From: an uncultured Eubacterium sp. | Lineage (GTDB): Bacteria > Bacillota > Clostridia > Lachnospirales > Lachnospiraceae | Direction: 5' to 3' | Length of the DNA: 5,478 bases | Assembly (NCBI GenBank): GCA_946412445.1 | Contig: CAMKHH010000104.1 | Location: 1 to 5,478, forward strand | In this document: one piece after another, positions 1 to 5,478 of the stretch | Layout: each line of letters begins with the position of its first letter | How positions within the stretch are numbered: position 1 is the stretch's first letter | The notes under the pieces: generated by a model | Told to the model about the DNA's origin: nothing | The model's database searches: none | The model's input: only the letters and a program-made list of their open reading frames with translations | Program-made: the position numbers and the translations under genes

Positions 1-1473
1 ATAGATTTCAGGTTTACGGACGATAGCCCTGGCGATACTTAAGCGTTGACGCTGGCCGCCGGAGACATTGCTTCCGCCTTCTTCAATCATTTCATCAAAC
101 TGGTGTGGTTTTTCCGAGATGAAGTCATAAGCTTCCGCTATCTTTGCAGAATGCACGACCTCATTTTGAGCGGCATTGTGTTTTCCATAACGAATGTTTT
201 CGTTGATACTTCCGCTGAAGAGCAGTGCTTTCTGCGGAATAAAGCCAATCTTCCCGCGAAGCGCCTTAAGGTCGTATTTGCGGATATCAACACCATCAAC
301 CCGGATGCTTCCCGTACTGATATCGTAGAAGCGGGGGATTAAGTTGATTAAGGTACTCTTGCCGCTTCCGGTACTGCCGATAAATGCAATAGTATCGCCC
401 TTGCCGGCTGCAAAGGAGATGTCGTGTAAGACAGGTGCTTCCCCGTCCGGATACTGGAAAGATACGTGATCAAATATAAGTGTGGTGCTGCCATCTCCAT
501 CTTCCACAGGATTTTTGGGATTTTTTATAAGCGGTTCTTCATCAAGCAGCTCCTGAATTCGTACTGCACTGATTTCCGCTCTTGGATACATAATAAAGAC
601 CATGGAAAACATCATCATGGAGAACATAGCGTGAAACATGTACTCCTGAAAAGCTACAAGCTGTCCGACCTGAAGCGTCCCCATATCAATCATCCGGCTG
701 GAAAGTACAAATACCACCGCAATTCCCAGATTCAAAAGCAGAAAAAAAGCGGGCTGGGTAACGGACATCAGCTTAAACAGCTTTTTAGAACTCCTGGCAT
801 ATTCTTCATTTGCGTCAGAAAAACGCCGGGCTTCATAAGCATCCTTACAGAAAGCACGGATGACCCGGACACCTGTCAGGTTTTCTCTTGTAATTCTGTT
901 CAGACGGTCCATCCCCTTTTGCTGTCTGTCACTGATGGGCTTACTGGTTCTGGCAACCAGATAGATGCCGAGGCAGAGAATGGGGATACAGGCTCCGATC
1001 ACCATGGAAAGGGACAGACTGGTCCGAATTACCATAAACATACTTATAACAATCATAATGGGTGTCAAAAGTGCGGTACGCAGCAGGATATTGGTGAACT
1101 GCATCAGGATAAATGCATCATTCGTCGTTCTTGTAATCATACTGGAAACCCCGAATTTATTGTATTCCGTGTGAGAATAATCCTGGGATTTCCTGAAAAT
1201 ATCGTTGCGGATATCCCTTACAATATTCGAGCTGACCCTGGAACTGCAGTAGGCGATCACGATATTGCCGATTCCTCCCAGGAGAGATACGGCCAGCATG
1301 ACCAGCCCCATCTTGTAGATATAAGTTTTGTCATCTAAGATGATGCCTTTGTCAATTAACTTCGATACAATGGTGGGAATCCCAAGCTCCGCAGCCGCAA
1401 AGCCCAGGACGGCCAGAACGTTTAAGAATATATAGAGTTTATACCGCTTTAAATAATGCAGCATCAGTTTCAT
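1..1473 (-). CDS. ABC exporter, fused membrane and ATPase domains (3' end cut by window)
   Basis: The frame is open from the ATG at 1473 to the left edge, giving 491 residues; family members are usually about 570-600, so roughly the last 90 are missing. The first ~310 residues form the six-helix membrane domain, with hydrophobic stretches near 14-33, 55-77, 134-150, 157-174, 243-260 and 280-295. The ATPase domain follows: A-loop Tyr341 (VSFQYPDG), Walker A GSTGSGKST at 366-374, Q-loop Gln414 in GFIPQ, and signature VSGGQRQRL from 470, with Val in place of the usual first Leu. Walker B and the H-loop lie outside the window. AAGGAGG at 1481-1487, 7 nt before the ATG, fixes the start. The family exports drugs, peptides or lipids across the inner membrane using ATP; the substrate cannot be read from sequence. 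Many relatives in Bacillota work as heterodimers with a second half-transporter encoded next door, so a partner beyond the left edge is possible (inference). Confidence 0.95.
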   Translation of the reverse strand, partial: MKLMLHYLKRYKLYIFLNVLAVLGFAAAELGIPTIVSKLIDKGIILDDKTYIYKMGLVMLAVSLLGGIGNIVIAYCSSRVSSNIVRDIRNDIFRKSQDYSHTEYNKFGVSSMITRTTNDAFILMQFTNILLRTALLTPIMIVISMFMVIRTSLSLSMVIGACIPILCLGIYLVARTSKPISDRQQKGMDRLNRITRENLTGVRVIRAFCKDAYEARRFSDANEEYARSSKKLFKLMSVTQPAFFLLLNLGIAVVFVLSSRMIDMGTLQVGQLVAFQEYMFHAMFSMMMFSMVFIMYPRAEISAVRIQELLDEEPLIKNPKNPVEDGDGSTTLIFDHVSFQYPDGEAPVLHDISFAAGKGDTIAFIGSTGSGKSTLINLIPRFYDISTGSIRVDGVDIRKYDLKALRGKIGFIPQKALLFSGSINENIRYGKHNAAQNEVVHSAKIAEAYDFISEKPHQFDEMIEEGGSNVSGGQRQRLSIARAIVRKPEIY

Positions 1474-1507
1474 TTGGGTGCCTCCTTGTCCTATGTAGAT
1501 GCTTCGG

Positions 1508-1532
1508 TGATAATAGCGTAACTCTATTATCA
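1508..1532. promoter_or_regulatory. 25-bp palindromic operator candidate between exporter and tspO
   Basis: The arms TGATAATAG (1508-1516) and CTATTATCA (1524-1532) are perfect 9-bp inverted repeats. The centre holds one mismatched pair (1517/1523), then two matching pairs around A1520. The dyad overlaps the exporter -10 box and the predicted start of transcription, the typical place for a dimeric repressor (MarR, PadR, TetR or GntR type are all possible) to block RNA polymerase. On the plus strand the right arm contains TATTAT (1525-1530), preceded 16 bp upstream by a weak TTCGGT (1503-1508), which could serve tspO, so one operator might govern both divergent genes. No T-run follows on either strand, so it is not an intrinsic terminator. 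No regulator gene for it is visible in the window. Confidence 0.6.
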
Positions 1533-1559
1533 TAACACAGGAACGTGGAGAAAAGTCAA
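1529..1559 (-). promoter_or_regulatory. Candidate promoter of the ABC exporter gene, 19-bp spacer
   Basis: On the minus strand a -35 box TTGACT (1554-1559) is followed after 19 bp by TATGAT (1529-1534), about 55 bp upstream of the exporter start codon. Both hexamers are close to the sigma-A consensus, but the spacer is two bases longer than the optimum. A 19-bp spacer is known from MerR-family-activated promoters; however, I see no convincing dyad inside this spacer, so that reading is weak. The -10 box overlaps the left end of the palindrome described separately, which fits repression instead. GATAAT just downstream could be an alternative -10, with a spacing of 22 that is too long. Confidence 0.5.
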
Positions 1560-1627
1560 GAGAAAATGAGAAAAACTTCTGTGGAAAATTAATGTGCTTA
1601 TGAATATCCTATAAGGAAGTCGTTCAC

Positions 1628-2113
1628 ATGGAGAATGTTATGAAAAATATCCAGTGGAAACCCCTTATCCGCAATCTGTTCATTAGTCTGGTTACAGGAG
1701 CAGTGTCCGCTGTGCTCTCAGGTAATATCATGGAAAAGTACGCATCCATATACAAACCGCCCCTGTCGCCCCCGGGCTGGGTATTTCCGGCCGCGTGGAC
1801 CATATTATACATCCTGATGGGAATAAGCGCTTATCTGATATACGTGTCTGAAAGCCCCAATACAAAAATGGCATTGAAGCTTTATACGGCACAATTAGTG
1901 CTAAGTGCTGTATGGCCAATCTTATTTTTCGGATTCGGGCTGTATTTACTGGCTTTTACCTGGCTTTTGCTGCTATGGTATCTGATCTTGTTGACCCATA
2001 TAGAGTTTCGGAAAATTCATCCGTATACAGGAAAGCTTCTGCTTCCTTCGCTTATATGGTTTTGCTTTGTGGGGTATCTGAATTTGGCAATTGCTGTTCA
2101 TTATAAGCTGTGA
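1628..2113 (+). CDS. tspO: TspO/MBR family tryptophan-rich sensory membrane protein
   Basis: The 161-residue protein matches the usual family length (about 150-160) and five-helix layout: helices near 13-32, 53-72, 85-103, 105-126 and 136-157. Diagnostic sequence is KPPLSPPGWVFPAAWTILY starting at Lys43, covering the conserved loop and second helix, followed by WPILFFG at 96-102. Trp51 in the loop and Trp144 in the fifth helix appear to correspond to the tryptophans studied for porphyrin binding and breakdown in bacterial TspO (alignment from memory). The family sits in the membrane and binds tetrapyrroles and sterol-like ligands; the role in most bacteria is unsettled, with stress response and porphyrin handling proposed. 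AGGAAG at 1614-1619, 8 nt before the ATG, supports this start over the internal Met5. The gene is divergent from the ABC exporter and its stop lies 19 bp from the convergent ROK gene stop. I see no strong terminator after it. Confidence 0.95.
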   Translation: MENVMKNIQWKPLIRNLFISLVTGAVSAVLSGNIMEKYASIYKPPLSPPGWVFPAAWTILYILMGISAYLIYVSESPNTKMALKLYTAQLVLSAVWPILFFGFGLYLLAFTWLLLLWYLILLTHIEFRKIHPYTGKLLLPSLIWFCFVGYLNLAIAVHYKL

Positions 2114-2132
2114 ACCGATCCACTCCTCAAGT

Positions 2133-3269
2133 TTATGCACCAAGAAAAGTGTTTTCCAGATACTTTCTTACAAATGGAATAGCGGCACCTACACATAAGG
2201 GTATATTAGATGTTTTACTGGTTCTGATATACCCTTCATCATTAGGAAATGCACTCAGCTTGTCCACCTTTTGCTGCAGGTTTTCCAAATCCTGCGCAGT
2301 CAGATAATTGGAAATCTTTCCGCCGATAATAATATCGCTTGTAATGAGCATATGCAGATTATCCACAGCCAGCGCTAAGTGAGAAAGATATTCTTCCCAT
2401 TTGAGCGCTGCCGCTTTATCACCGGCACGTAACCGCTGAAAAAAGGTATCGATTGCTTCCTCCGGTTCAACCAGTGAAGAAAAAGAGCAGTATGCATTTA
2501 CGCATCCCCTTTTACCACAGTAACAGGGTTTGCCTCCGGGGAATAAAGTCATGTGCTCAAACACACCGGACTTGAGCTCGCTTCCCCTGAAAAACCTTCT
2601 GTTTATAATTACAGCACCGCTTAAGTTATCTCTGATATTGAAGAAAATAGCATCTTTTAATGCGGTATCCATCCATAATTCTGAATTGGCCAGGCATTCT
2701 GCATCGTGTTGAAAGACACAAGAATATGGTATCCGGGTATTGAATTCGCTGATATTTAATCCTGTACACTCTAATATTTTACCATACAAAATTGTTTGTC
2801 CATCGGAAGAAATCAGAGCCTGTAGTCCAATCCCTACACCCAATATCTTCCCGGAAGGGACATTGAGACTGTCGATGAACGTGTTTATGGAAAGCGCCAG
2901 CTTATCATAATAAGCGGATGTGTTTTGATAAGGACAGGAGAAGGATTCATACTTTAACAGATCAGAGTATAAATTAATGGCTGAAATTTCGTAGCGGTCA
3001 ATTCTGATTTCTAAACCGACAGCGATTTTCTGAAACTGATTAAAAGTATAAATCTGTGCTTTTCTTCCTCCGGTAGATGAGGCAAAGCCTTCCTGATGAA
3101 CAAAATCACCTGCGAGCAGCTCGCGGAGAATTTGTGCTGTTGTCGGACGGCTTAAGCCTAAATAGCCGGAGATCTTGCCGGGTGTTGCTTTTTTTTGAAA
3201 ATAGATGTATTTTAACACATTTTTTTTGTTTTGTATTTTTAATGTAGCTGAAGTAAAGTGTTCTGGCAT
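2133..3269 (-). CDS. ROK-family transcriptional regulator (NagC/XylR type)
   Basis: The 378-residue length is normal for ROK repressors. Residues ~12-75 form a winged helix-turn-helix, with the recognition region around GLSRPTTAQILRELL (38-52) and the wing near TGGRKAQIY (66-74). The rest is the ROK sugar-kinase-like fold. The zinc cluster is intact: His239, Cys249, Cys251 and Cys256 in PCYCGKRGC, and His188-Asp189 sits at the catalytic-Asp position. The phosphate-binding DxGGT is replaced by EIRID (87-91), so kinase activity is unlikely, as in other ROK repressors. Two acidic residues normally binding the sugar seem lost (Val236 and Asn258; see findings). GGAG about 9 nt before the ATG supports the start. 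It lies just downstream of a sugar ABC importer in the same orientation but has its own promoter after a terminator, suggesting separate or autogenous control. By context it probably regulates that importer; this is inference. It is convergent with tspO. Confidence 0.93.
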   Translation of the reverse strand: MPEHFTSATLKIQNKKNVLKYIYFQKKATPGKISGYLGLSRPTTAQILRELLAGDFVHQEGFASSTGGRKAQIYTFNQFQKIAVGLEIRIDRYEISAINLYSDLLKYESFSCPYQNTSAYYDKLALSINTFIDSLNVPSGKILGVGIGLQALISSDGQTILYGKILECTGLNISEFNTRIPYSCVFQHDAECLANSELWMDTALKDAIFFNIRDNLSGAVIINRRFFRGSELKSGVFEHMTLFPGGKPCYCGKRGCVNAYCSFSSLVEPEEAIDTFFQRLRAGDKAAALKWEEYLSHLALAVDNLHMLITSDIIIGGKISNYLTAQDLENLQQKVDKLSAFPNDEGYIRTSKTSNIPLCVGAAIPFVRKYLENTFLGA

Positions 3270-3334
3270 TGTGCAATCTCCGTATGATTCGCTCGTAAAA
3301 ATGAATTTTGATGCTCTGGTTATCTATACCTTGT

Positions 3335-3363
3335 AATATATGCTATGACAGAATCGTTGTCAA
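3335..3363 (-). promoter_or_regulatory. Sigma-A-type promoter of the ROK regulator gene
   Basis: On the minus strand a perfect TTGACA -35 box (3358-3363) is separated by exactly 17 bp from TATATT (3335-3340), which would start transcription about 60 nt upstream of the ROK start codon. It lies downstream of the importer terminator, so the regulator can be made independently of the importer operon. A small inverted repeat, TGACA-N7-TGTCA (3346-3362), overlaps the -35 box and spacer and is a possible operator site, for example for autoregulation; its arms are only 5 bp, so this second point is weak. Confidence 0.75.
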
Positions 3364-3392
3364 TCGACAAATACAAAGAAAAAACAGAAAAC

Positions 3393-3405
3393 CTGCCGCC
3401 GGCAG
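3393..3405 (-). terminator. Possible second, weaker terminator hairpin
   Basis: A GC-rich palindrome CTGCCGGCGGCAG can fold as a 5-bp CTGCC/GGCAG stem with a 3-base loop. On the minus strand it is followed by GTTTTCTGTTTTTTC, an interrupted T-rich tract, and flanking AAA/TTT could lengthen the stem across a G-G mismatch. It lies 22 bp beyond the main terminator and before the ROK promoter, so it may act as a backup stop for importer read-through. The short stem and interrupted T-run make this uncertain. Confidence 0.35.
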
Positions 3406-3427
3406 CTTTCCTTGCGTACTTTGGTAC

Positions 3428-3460
3428 AAAAAGGCTACCAGGGTATGTCCCCTGATAGCC
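3428..3460 (-). terminator. Intrinsic terminator after the sugar-binding protein gene
   Basis: On the minus strand an 11-bp stem, GGCTATCAGGG pairing with CCCTGGTAGCC with a single T-G wobble, closes a 6-base loop (3444-3449) and is followed immediately by TTTTTG. It begins 17 bp after the stop codon of the binding-protein gene, in the expected place to end the importer transcript before the regulator gene. The plus-strand reading has GC-rich sequence in place of a T-run downstream of the stem, so it is directional. Confidence 0.92.
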
Positions 3461-3477
3461 ATAGTCCGGATGGTTGT

Positions 3478-4515
3478 TTACTTTACCATGGTTGCGAAGT
3501 CCAAATCTTTATTGGCATATTCATCAACATTTGACTTATCAATTACGACGGTTCCTGCATCTATGAATTCGTCCAGGGTCTCGCCGGCCATTACTTTTAT
3601 TGCCGCATCGACCGCGGTCTGTCCTAAAAGAACCGGATCATTGGAGGCGGTACAGTGGTATTTACTGTCTTGTATTTTCAGCACAGATTCCATTAATCCG
3701 TCCACGCCGCAGACCAACACATTTTCCAACTTTTGTTCCTGGCACACCTGCGCAGCACCCAGAGCCATGTCATCGTTGTGGCCGAAGATTGCGACTACAT
3801 CTTTATTGGCCTGCAGCATATCCTGTGTGGCTGGAATTGCTTTCGAACGATCATAGTCACAATAAGACGATTGTACAATCTTTAAACCCGGAGCTTTTTC
3901 CAGAGCTTCATGAAATCCGTCGCGCCGGTTCATCATGGTGGTAGACCCCGCAGTGCCCTGAATTTCCAGGATGGTTCCGGCAGCATCTTCTCCGCCGAGT
4001 AATTCAATCAGTTTTTCGCCGACAAGTTTTCCCATTACCTTGTTGTCACGGCCTACCCAGGCTGTATTTCCTTTTGTCACATTCTTATCAACGGTAATAA
4101 CAGGGATGTTTTTCTTATTGCAGGCTTCAATACCGGCTGTAGCACCGTCTTCGTTTACGGGATTGATAAGCAGGACATCAATTCCTCTGGAAATCAGATC
4201 CTGAATATCTTTGTTTTGCTTCGAAGTATCGTTATCAGCATTTAGTGAAATTACTTCGAGCCCCTTTTCTTTTGCATAATCTTCAATAATCGGAGTCATG
4301 TTGGCAAAAAAAGGTGTATCCTGTGAACAGTTTGAAAAACCAATGGTAAAATTTTTACTGTCCTTAGAAGTGGATGATTCTTCTGTGCCGGTACTTTTGG
4401 AAGAGCTGCTTTGGGCGGCTCCTGCTGAAGTTTTTTCGGACGAATTGCCGCAGGCGGATATTGAAAGTGCCATAGCAGCGATGAGGATGGTGGATGTTAA
4501 CTTTTTCATTTTCAT
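3478..4515 (-). CDS. RbsB-like sugar ABC transporter substrate-binding lipoprotein
   Basis: The 345-residue protein is a periplasmic-binding-protein type 1 sugar receptor. It starts with a lipoprotein signal: Lys-rich n-region, hydrophobic core and lipobox ISAC with lipid-anchored Cys22, followed by a Ser/Thr-rich linker to about residue 54. The two-lobed domain begins at NFTIGFSN (55-62). Pocket positions comparable with E. coli RbsB are PFF at 68-70, Asp143 in ITVDK, Arg198 in NRRDGF, Tyr221 in CDYDR, Asn247 in GHNDDMALGA, and Asp272 in GVDG; this matches a pentose/hexose ligand but does not name the sugar. AAGGAG (4522-4527), 6 nt before the first ATG, favours Met1 over Met3. The gene follows the permease after 37 nt and ends in a strong terminator. 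It captures sugar at the cell surface and delivers it to the adjacent permease. The order permease then binding protein matches rbsC-rbsB, without a catabolic gene nearby. Confidence 0.95.
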   Translation of the reverse strand: MKMKKLTSTILIAAMALSISACGNSSEKTSAGAAQSSSSKSTGTEESSTSKDSKNFTIGFSNCSQDTPFFANMTPIIEDYAKEKGLEVISLNADNDTSKQNKDIQDLISRGIDVLLINPVNEDGATAGIEACNKKNIPVITVDKNVTKGNTAWVGRDNKVMGKLVGEKLIELLGGEDAAGTILEIQGTAGSTTMMNRRDGFHEALEKAPGLKIVQSSYCDYDRSKAIPATQDMLQANKDVVAIFGHNDDMALGAAQVCQEQKLENVLVCGVDGLMESVLKIQDSKYHCTASNDPVLLGQTAVDAAIKVMAGETLDEFIDAGTVVIDKSNVDEYANKDLDFATMVK

Positions 4516-4534
4516 ATTCTTCTCCTTTTCTATT

Positions 4535-4556
4535 ATAAAAGACCTTTGTCTTTTAT
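4535..4556 (-). promoter_or_regulatory. Intercistronic hairpin overlapping the permease stop codon
   Basis: On the minus strand ATAAAAGAC pairs perfectly with GTCTTTTAT around a 4-base AAAG loop. The 5' arm includes the permease TAA stop (4553-4555), and the structure ends 7 nt before the AAGGAG of the binding-protein gene. Such a structure can protect the downstream binding-protein message or slow read-through, letting the cell make more receptor than permease, as known for other sugar ABC operons. The 3' arm runs into TATAAT (4532-4537), which resembles a -10 box, but I see no matching -35, so an internal promoter is not supported. The stem is AT-rich and its stability is modest. Confidence 0.5.
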
Positions 4557-5478
4557 TCTTTACTCTTATCCGAGGCTACAAAATTATTTAACAGAAGGGC
4601 CAGTATAATGATAATTCCTTTGGCAATTCTTTGGTAATAGGAGGGCAGTCCTATGAGATTAAAAATATTGGTAATAACCTGTAATAAAAATACACCGCCA
4701 AAAGTACCTAAAATGGAGCCCTTACCACCGCTTAAACTGGCACCTCCAATTACACTGGCGGCAATTGCATCAAGTTCATACCCATTTCCTGCGGTTGGCT
4801 GGCCGGTGGACATCCAGGATGCCGTCAGAATTCCGGCAAAGCCGGACAAAAGTCCGGAGAGTACAAAGGTAAGTGTGTAATTACGCTTTGTTTTGATACC
4901 GGAAAGCATTGCAGCCTCGCGATTTCCGCCAATCGCAAAAAGGCTGCGTCCGAAAACGGTATATTTAAGAATGAGCGAGAAAATAACAGTAAGGATAATC
5001 CATAAGATAGCGCTGTATGCCAGCTTATCAAACAGAAAGCCGCCCCCTATCTGATGGAACTTATCGCCCAGGCCAAACACCGGATTCCCGCTTGTAGTAA
5101 GGAGGGCTGCACCCCTTGCGATTTCCATCATTGCAAGAGAAGCGATGAAGTCAGGCAGCTTATATCTGGATATCAGAGTACCTGTGATGAAACCCATGAT
5201 GGAACCTACGGCCAATGCGGCAAGGCAGGCAAGCAGGATTCCCATAATCCCATCCGAAAATTGCAGTGCAACCATAGATGAAACCATTCCGGAGAACGCC
5301 AATACGGAGCCAACGGAGAGGTCAATGCCGCCAAGCAGGACAACAAGCGTCATAGCTATGGCTACAATACCCGGAATAGAGGCTTGCTGCAGCAGATTCA
5401 GAAAGTTATCAAGTGTCAGAAAATTCGGTGAAAGTATTGTGGAAATAATGATAAAAACCAGCAAAAGCAGTATCAGGT
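4553..5478 (-). CDS. RbsC-like sugar ABC transporter permease (5' end cut by window)
   Basis: The frame is open to the right edge. A TTG codon at 5464 is in frame but is not a credible start, since hydrophobic codons of the first membrane helix continue upstream of it. About 308 residues are present; RbsC-type permeases are about 310-340, so roughly 15-30 N-terminal residues are missing. Family marks are MTLVVLLGGIDLSVGSVLA (counting the TTG as residue 1, from 38), the cytoplasmic loop FGRSLFAIGGNREAAMLSGI (171-190) that contacts the ATPase, and YELDAIAASVIGGASLSGG (229-247). Multiple hydrophobic helices fit the BPD_transp_2 membrane fold. It forms the inner-membrane channel for the sugar delivered by the downstream binding protein. 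The partner ATPase (RbsA type) is not in the window and is expected upstream. It ends 37 nt before the binding-protein gene, so the two are co-transcribed. Confidence 0.95.
   Translation of the reverse strand, partial: LILLLLVFIIISTILSPNFLTLDNFLNLLQQASIPGIVAIAMTLVVLLGGIDLSVGSVLAFSGMVSSMVALQFSDGIMGILLACLAALAVGSIMGFITGTLISRYKLPDFIASLAMMEIARGAALLTTSGNPVFGLGDKFHQIGGGFLFDKLAYSAILWIILTVIFSLILKYTVFGRSLFAIGGNREAAMLSGIKTKRNYTLTFVLSGLLSGFAGILTASWMSTGQPTAGNGYELDAIAASVIGGASLSGGKGSILGTFGGVFLLQVITNIFNLIGLPSYYQRIAKGIIIILALLLNNFVASDKSKE

Noticed and set aside
466..1338. A 290-codon open frame on the plus strand
   Set aside because: It lies opposite the ABC exporter, has a His/Gln/Gly-rich composition unlike a real protein, and has no credible ribosome binding site; the minus-strand frame carries clear ABC motifs.
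1577..1604. TTCTGT-16-TATGAA as the tspO promoter
   Set aside because: Both boxes are poor and the start of transcription would fall almost at the ribosome binding site; not listed as a feature.
3112..3124. Inverted repeat GCGAG-CAG-CTCGC
   Set aside because: Short, inside the ROK helix-turn-helix coding region, and explained by codon content; nothing suggests a site there.
3308..3856. A 182-codon plus-strand open frame across the ROK upstream region and the binding-protein gene
   Set aside because: Most of it is antisense to the well-supported binding-protein gene, and its start covers the terminator and promoter of the minus strand; no recognisable domain.
4833..4857. Two overlapping hairpins (CCGGC/GCCGG and CCGGAC/GTCCGG) that exclude each other
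   Set aside because: They sit inside the permease coding region and arise from repeated Ser-Gly and Ala-Gly codons; no T-run or regulatory position makes an attenuator unlikely.
5462..5464. TTG as the start codon of the permease
   Set aside because: The frame continues upstream with hydrophobic codons (Leu-Ile-Leu-Leu-Leu) that belong to the first membrane helix, so the real start is beyond the window.

Overview
The window looks like an ordinary stretch of a low-to-moderate GC Gram-positive (Bacillota) chromosome, most likely Clostridia and possibly Lachnospiraceae. The reasons are strong AAGGAG-type ribosome binding sites, a lipoprotein-type solute-binding protein, a hairpin-plus-T-run terminator and the protein sequences themselves. 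The lineage is an inference from style, not from a marker gene. There are five protein genes, two of them cut by the window edges, and no RNA gene, mobile element or CRISPR array that I can see.

Left part (1-1473, minus strand): a type-IV ABC exporter (membrane domain fused to ATPase) reads out of the window and is cut just before its Walker B motif. Its 154-bp upstream gap (1474-1627) holds a plausible promoter with a long 19-bp spacer and a strong 25-bp palindrome over the -10 region. The divergently transcribed plus-strand gene on the other side (1628-2113) is a TspO/MBR family (tryptophan-rich sensory) membrane protein. The palindrome could control one or both genes.

Right part (2133-5478, minus strand): a sugar-type ABC importer locus. 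In transcription order it contains an RbsC-like permease (5' end cut by the right edge), an RbsB-like lipoprotein sugar-binding protein, a clear intrinsic terminator, and then a ROK-family transcriptional regulator with its own consensus sigma-A-type promoter. The importer's ATPase is not visible and is presumably upstream, beyond the right edge. A perfect 9-bp hairpin overlaps the permease stop codon just before the binding-protein ribosome binding site, a common place for elements that tune binding-protein expression. The ROK gene is convergent with tspO, with only 19 bp between the stop codons.

The likely working unit is a sugar uptake system with a neighbouring sugar-responsive regulator. 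The ROK protein keeps its DNA-binding domain and zinc cluster but appears to have lost two acidic residues of the usual sugar pocket, so its effector may be unusual. I found no evidence for a wholly new system; the most checkable oddities are the ROK pocket, the exporter/tspO palindrome and the intercistronic hairpin.
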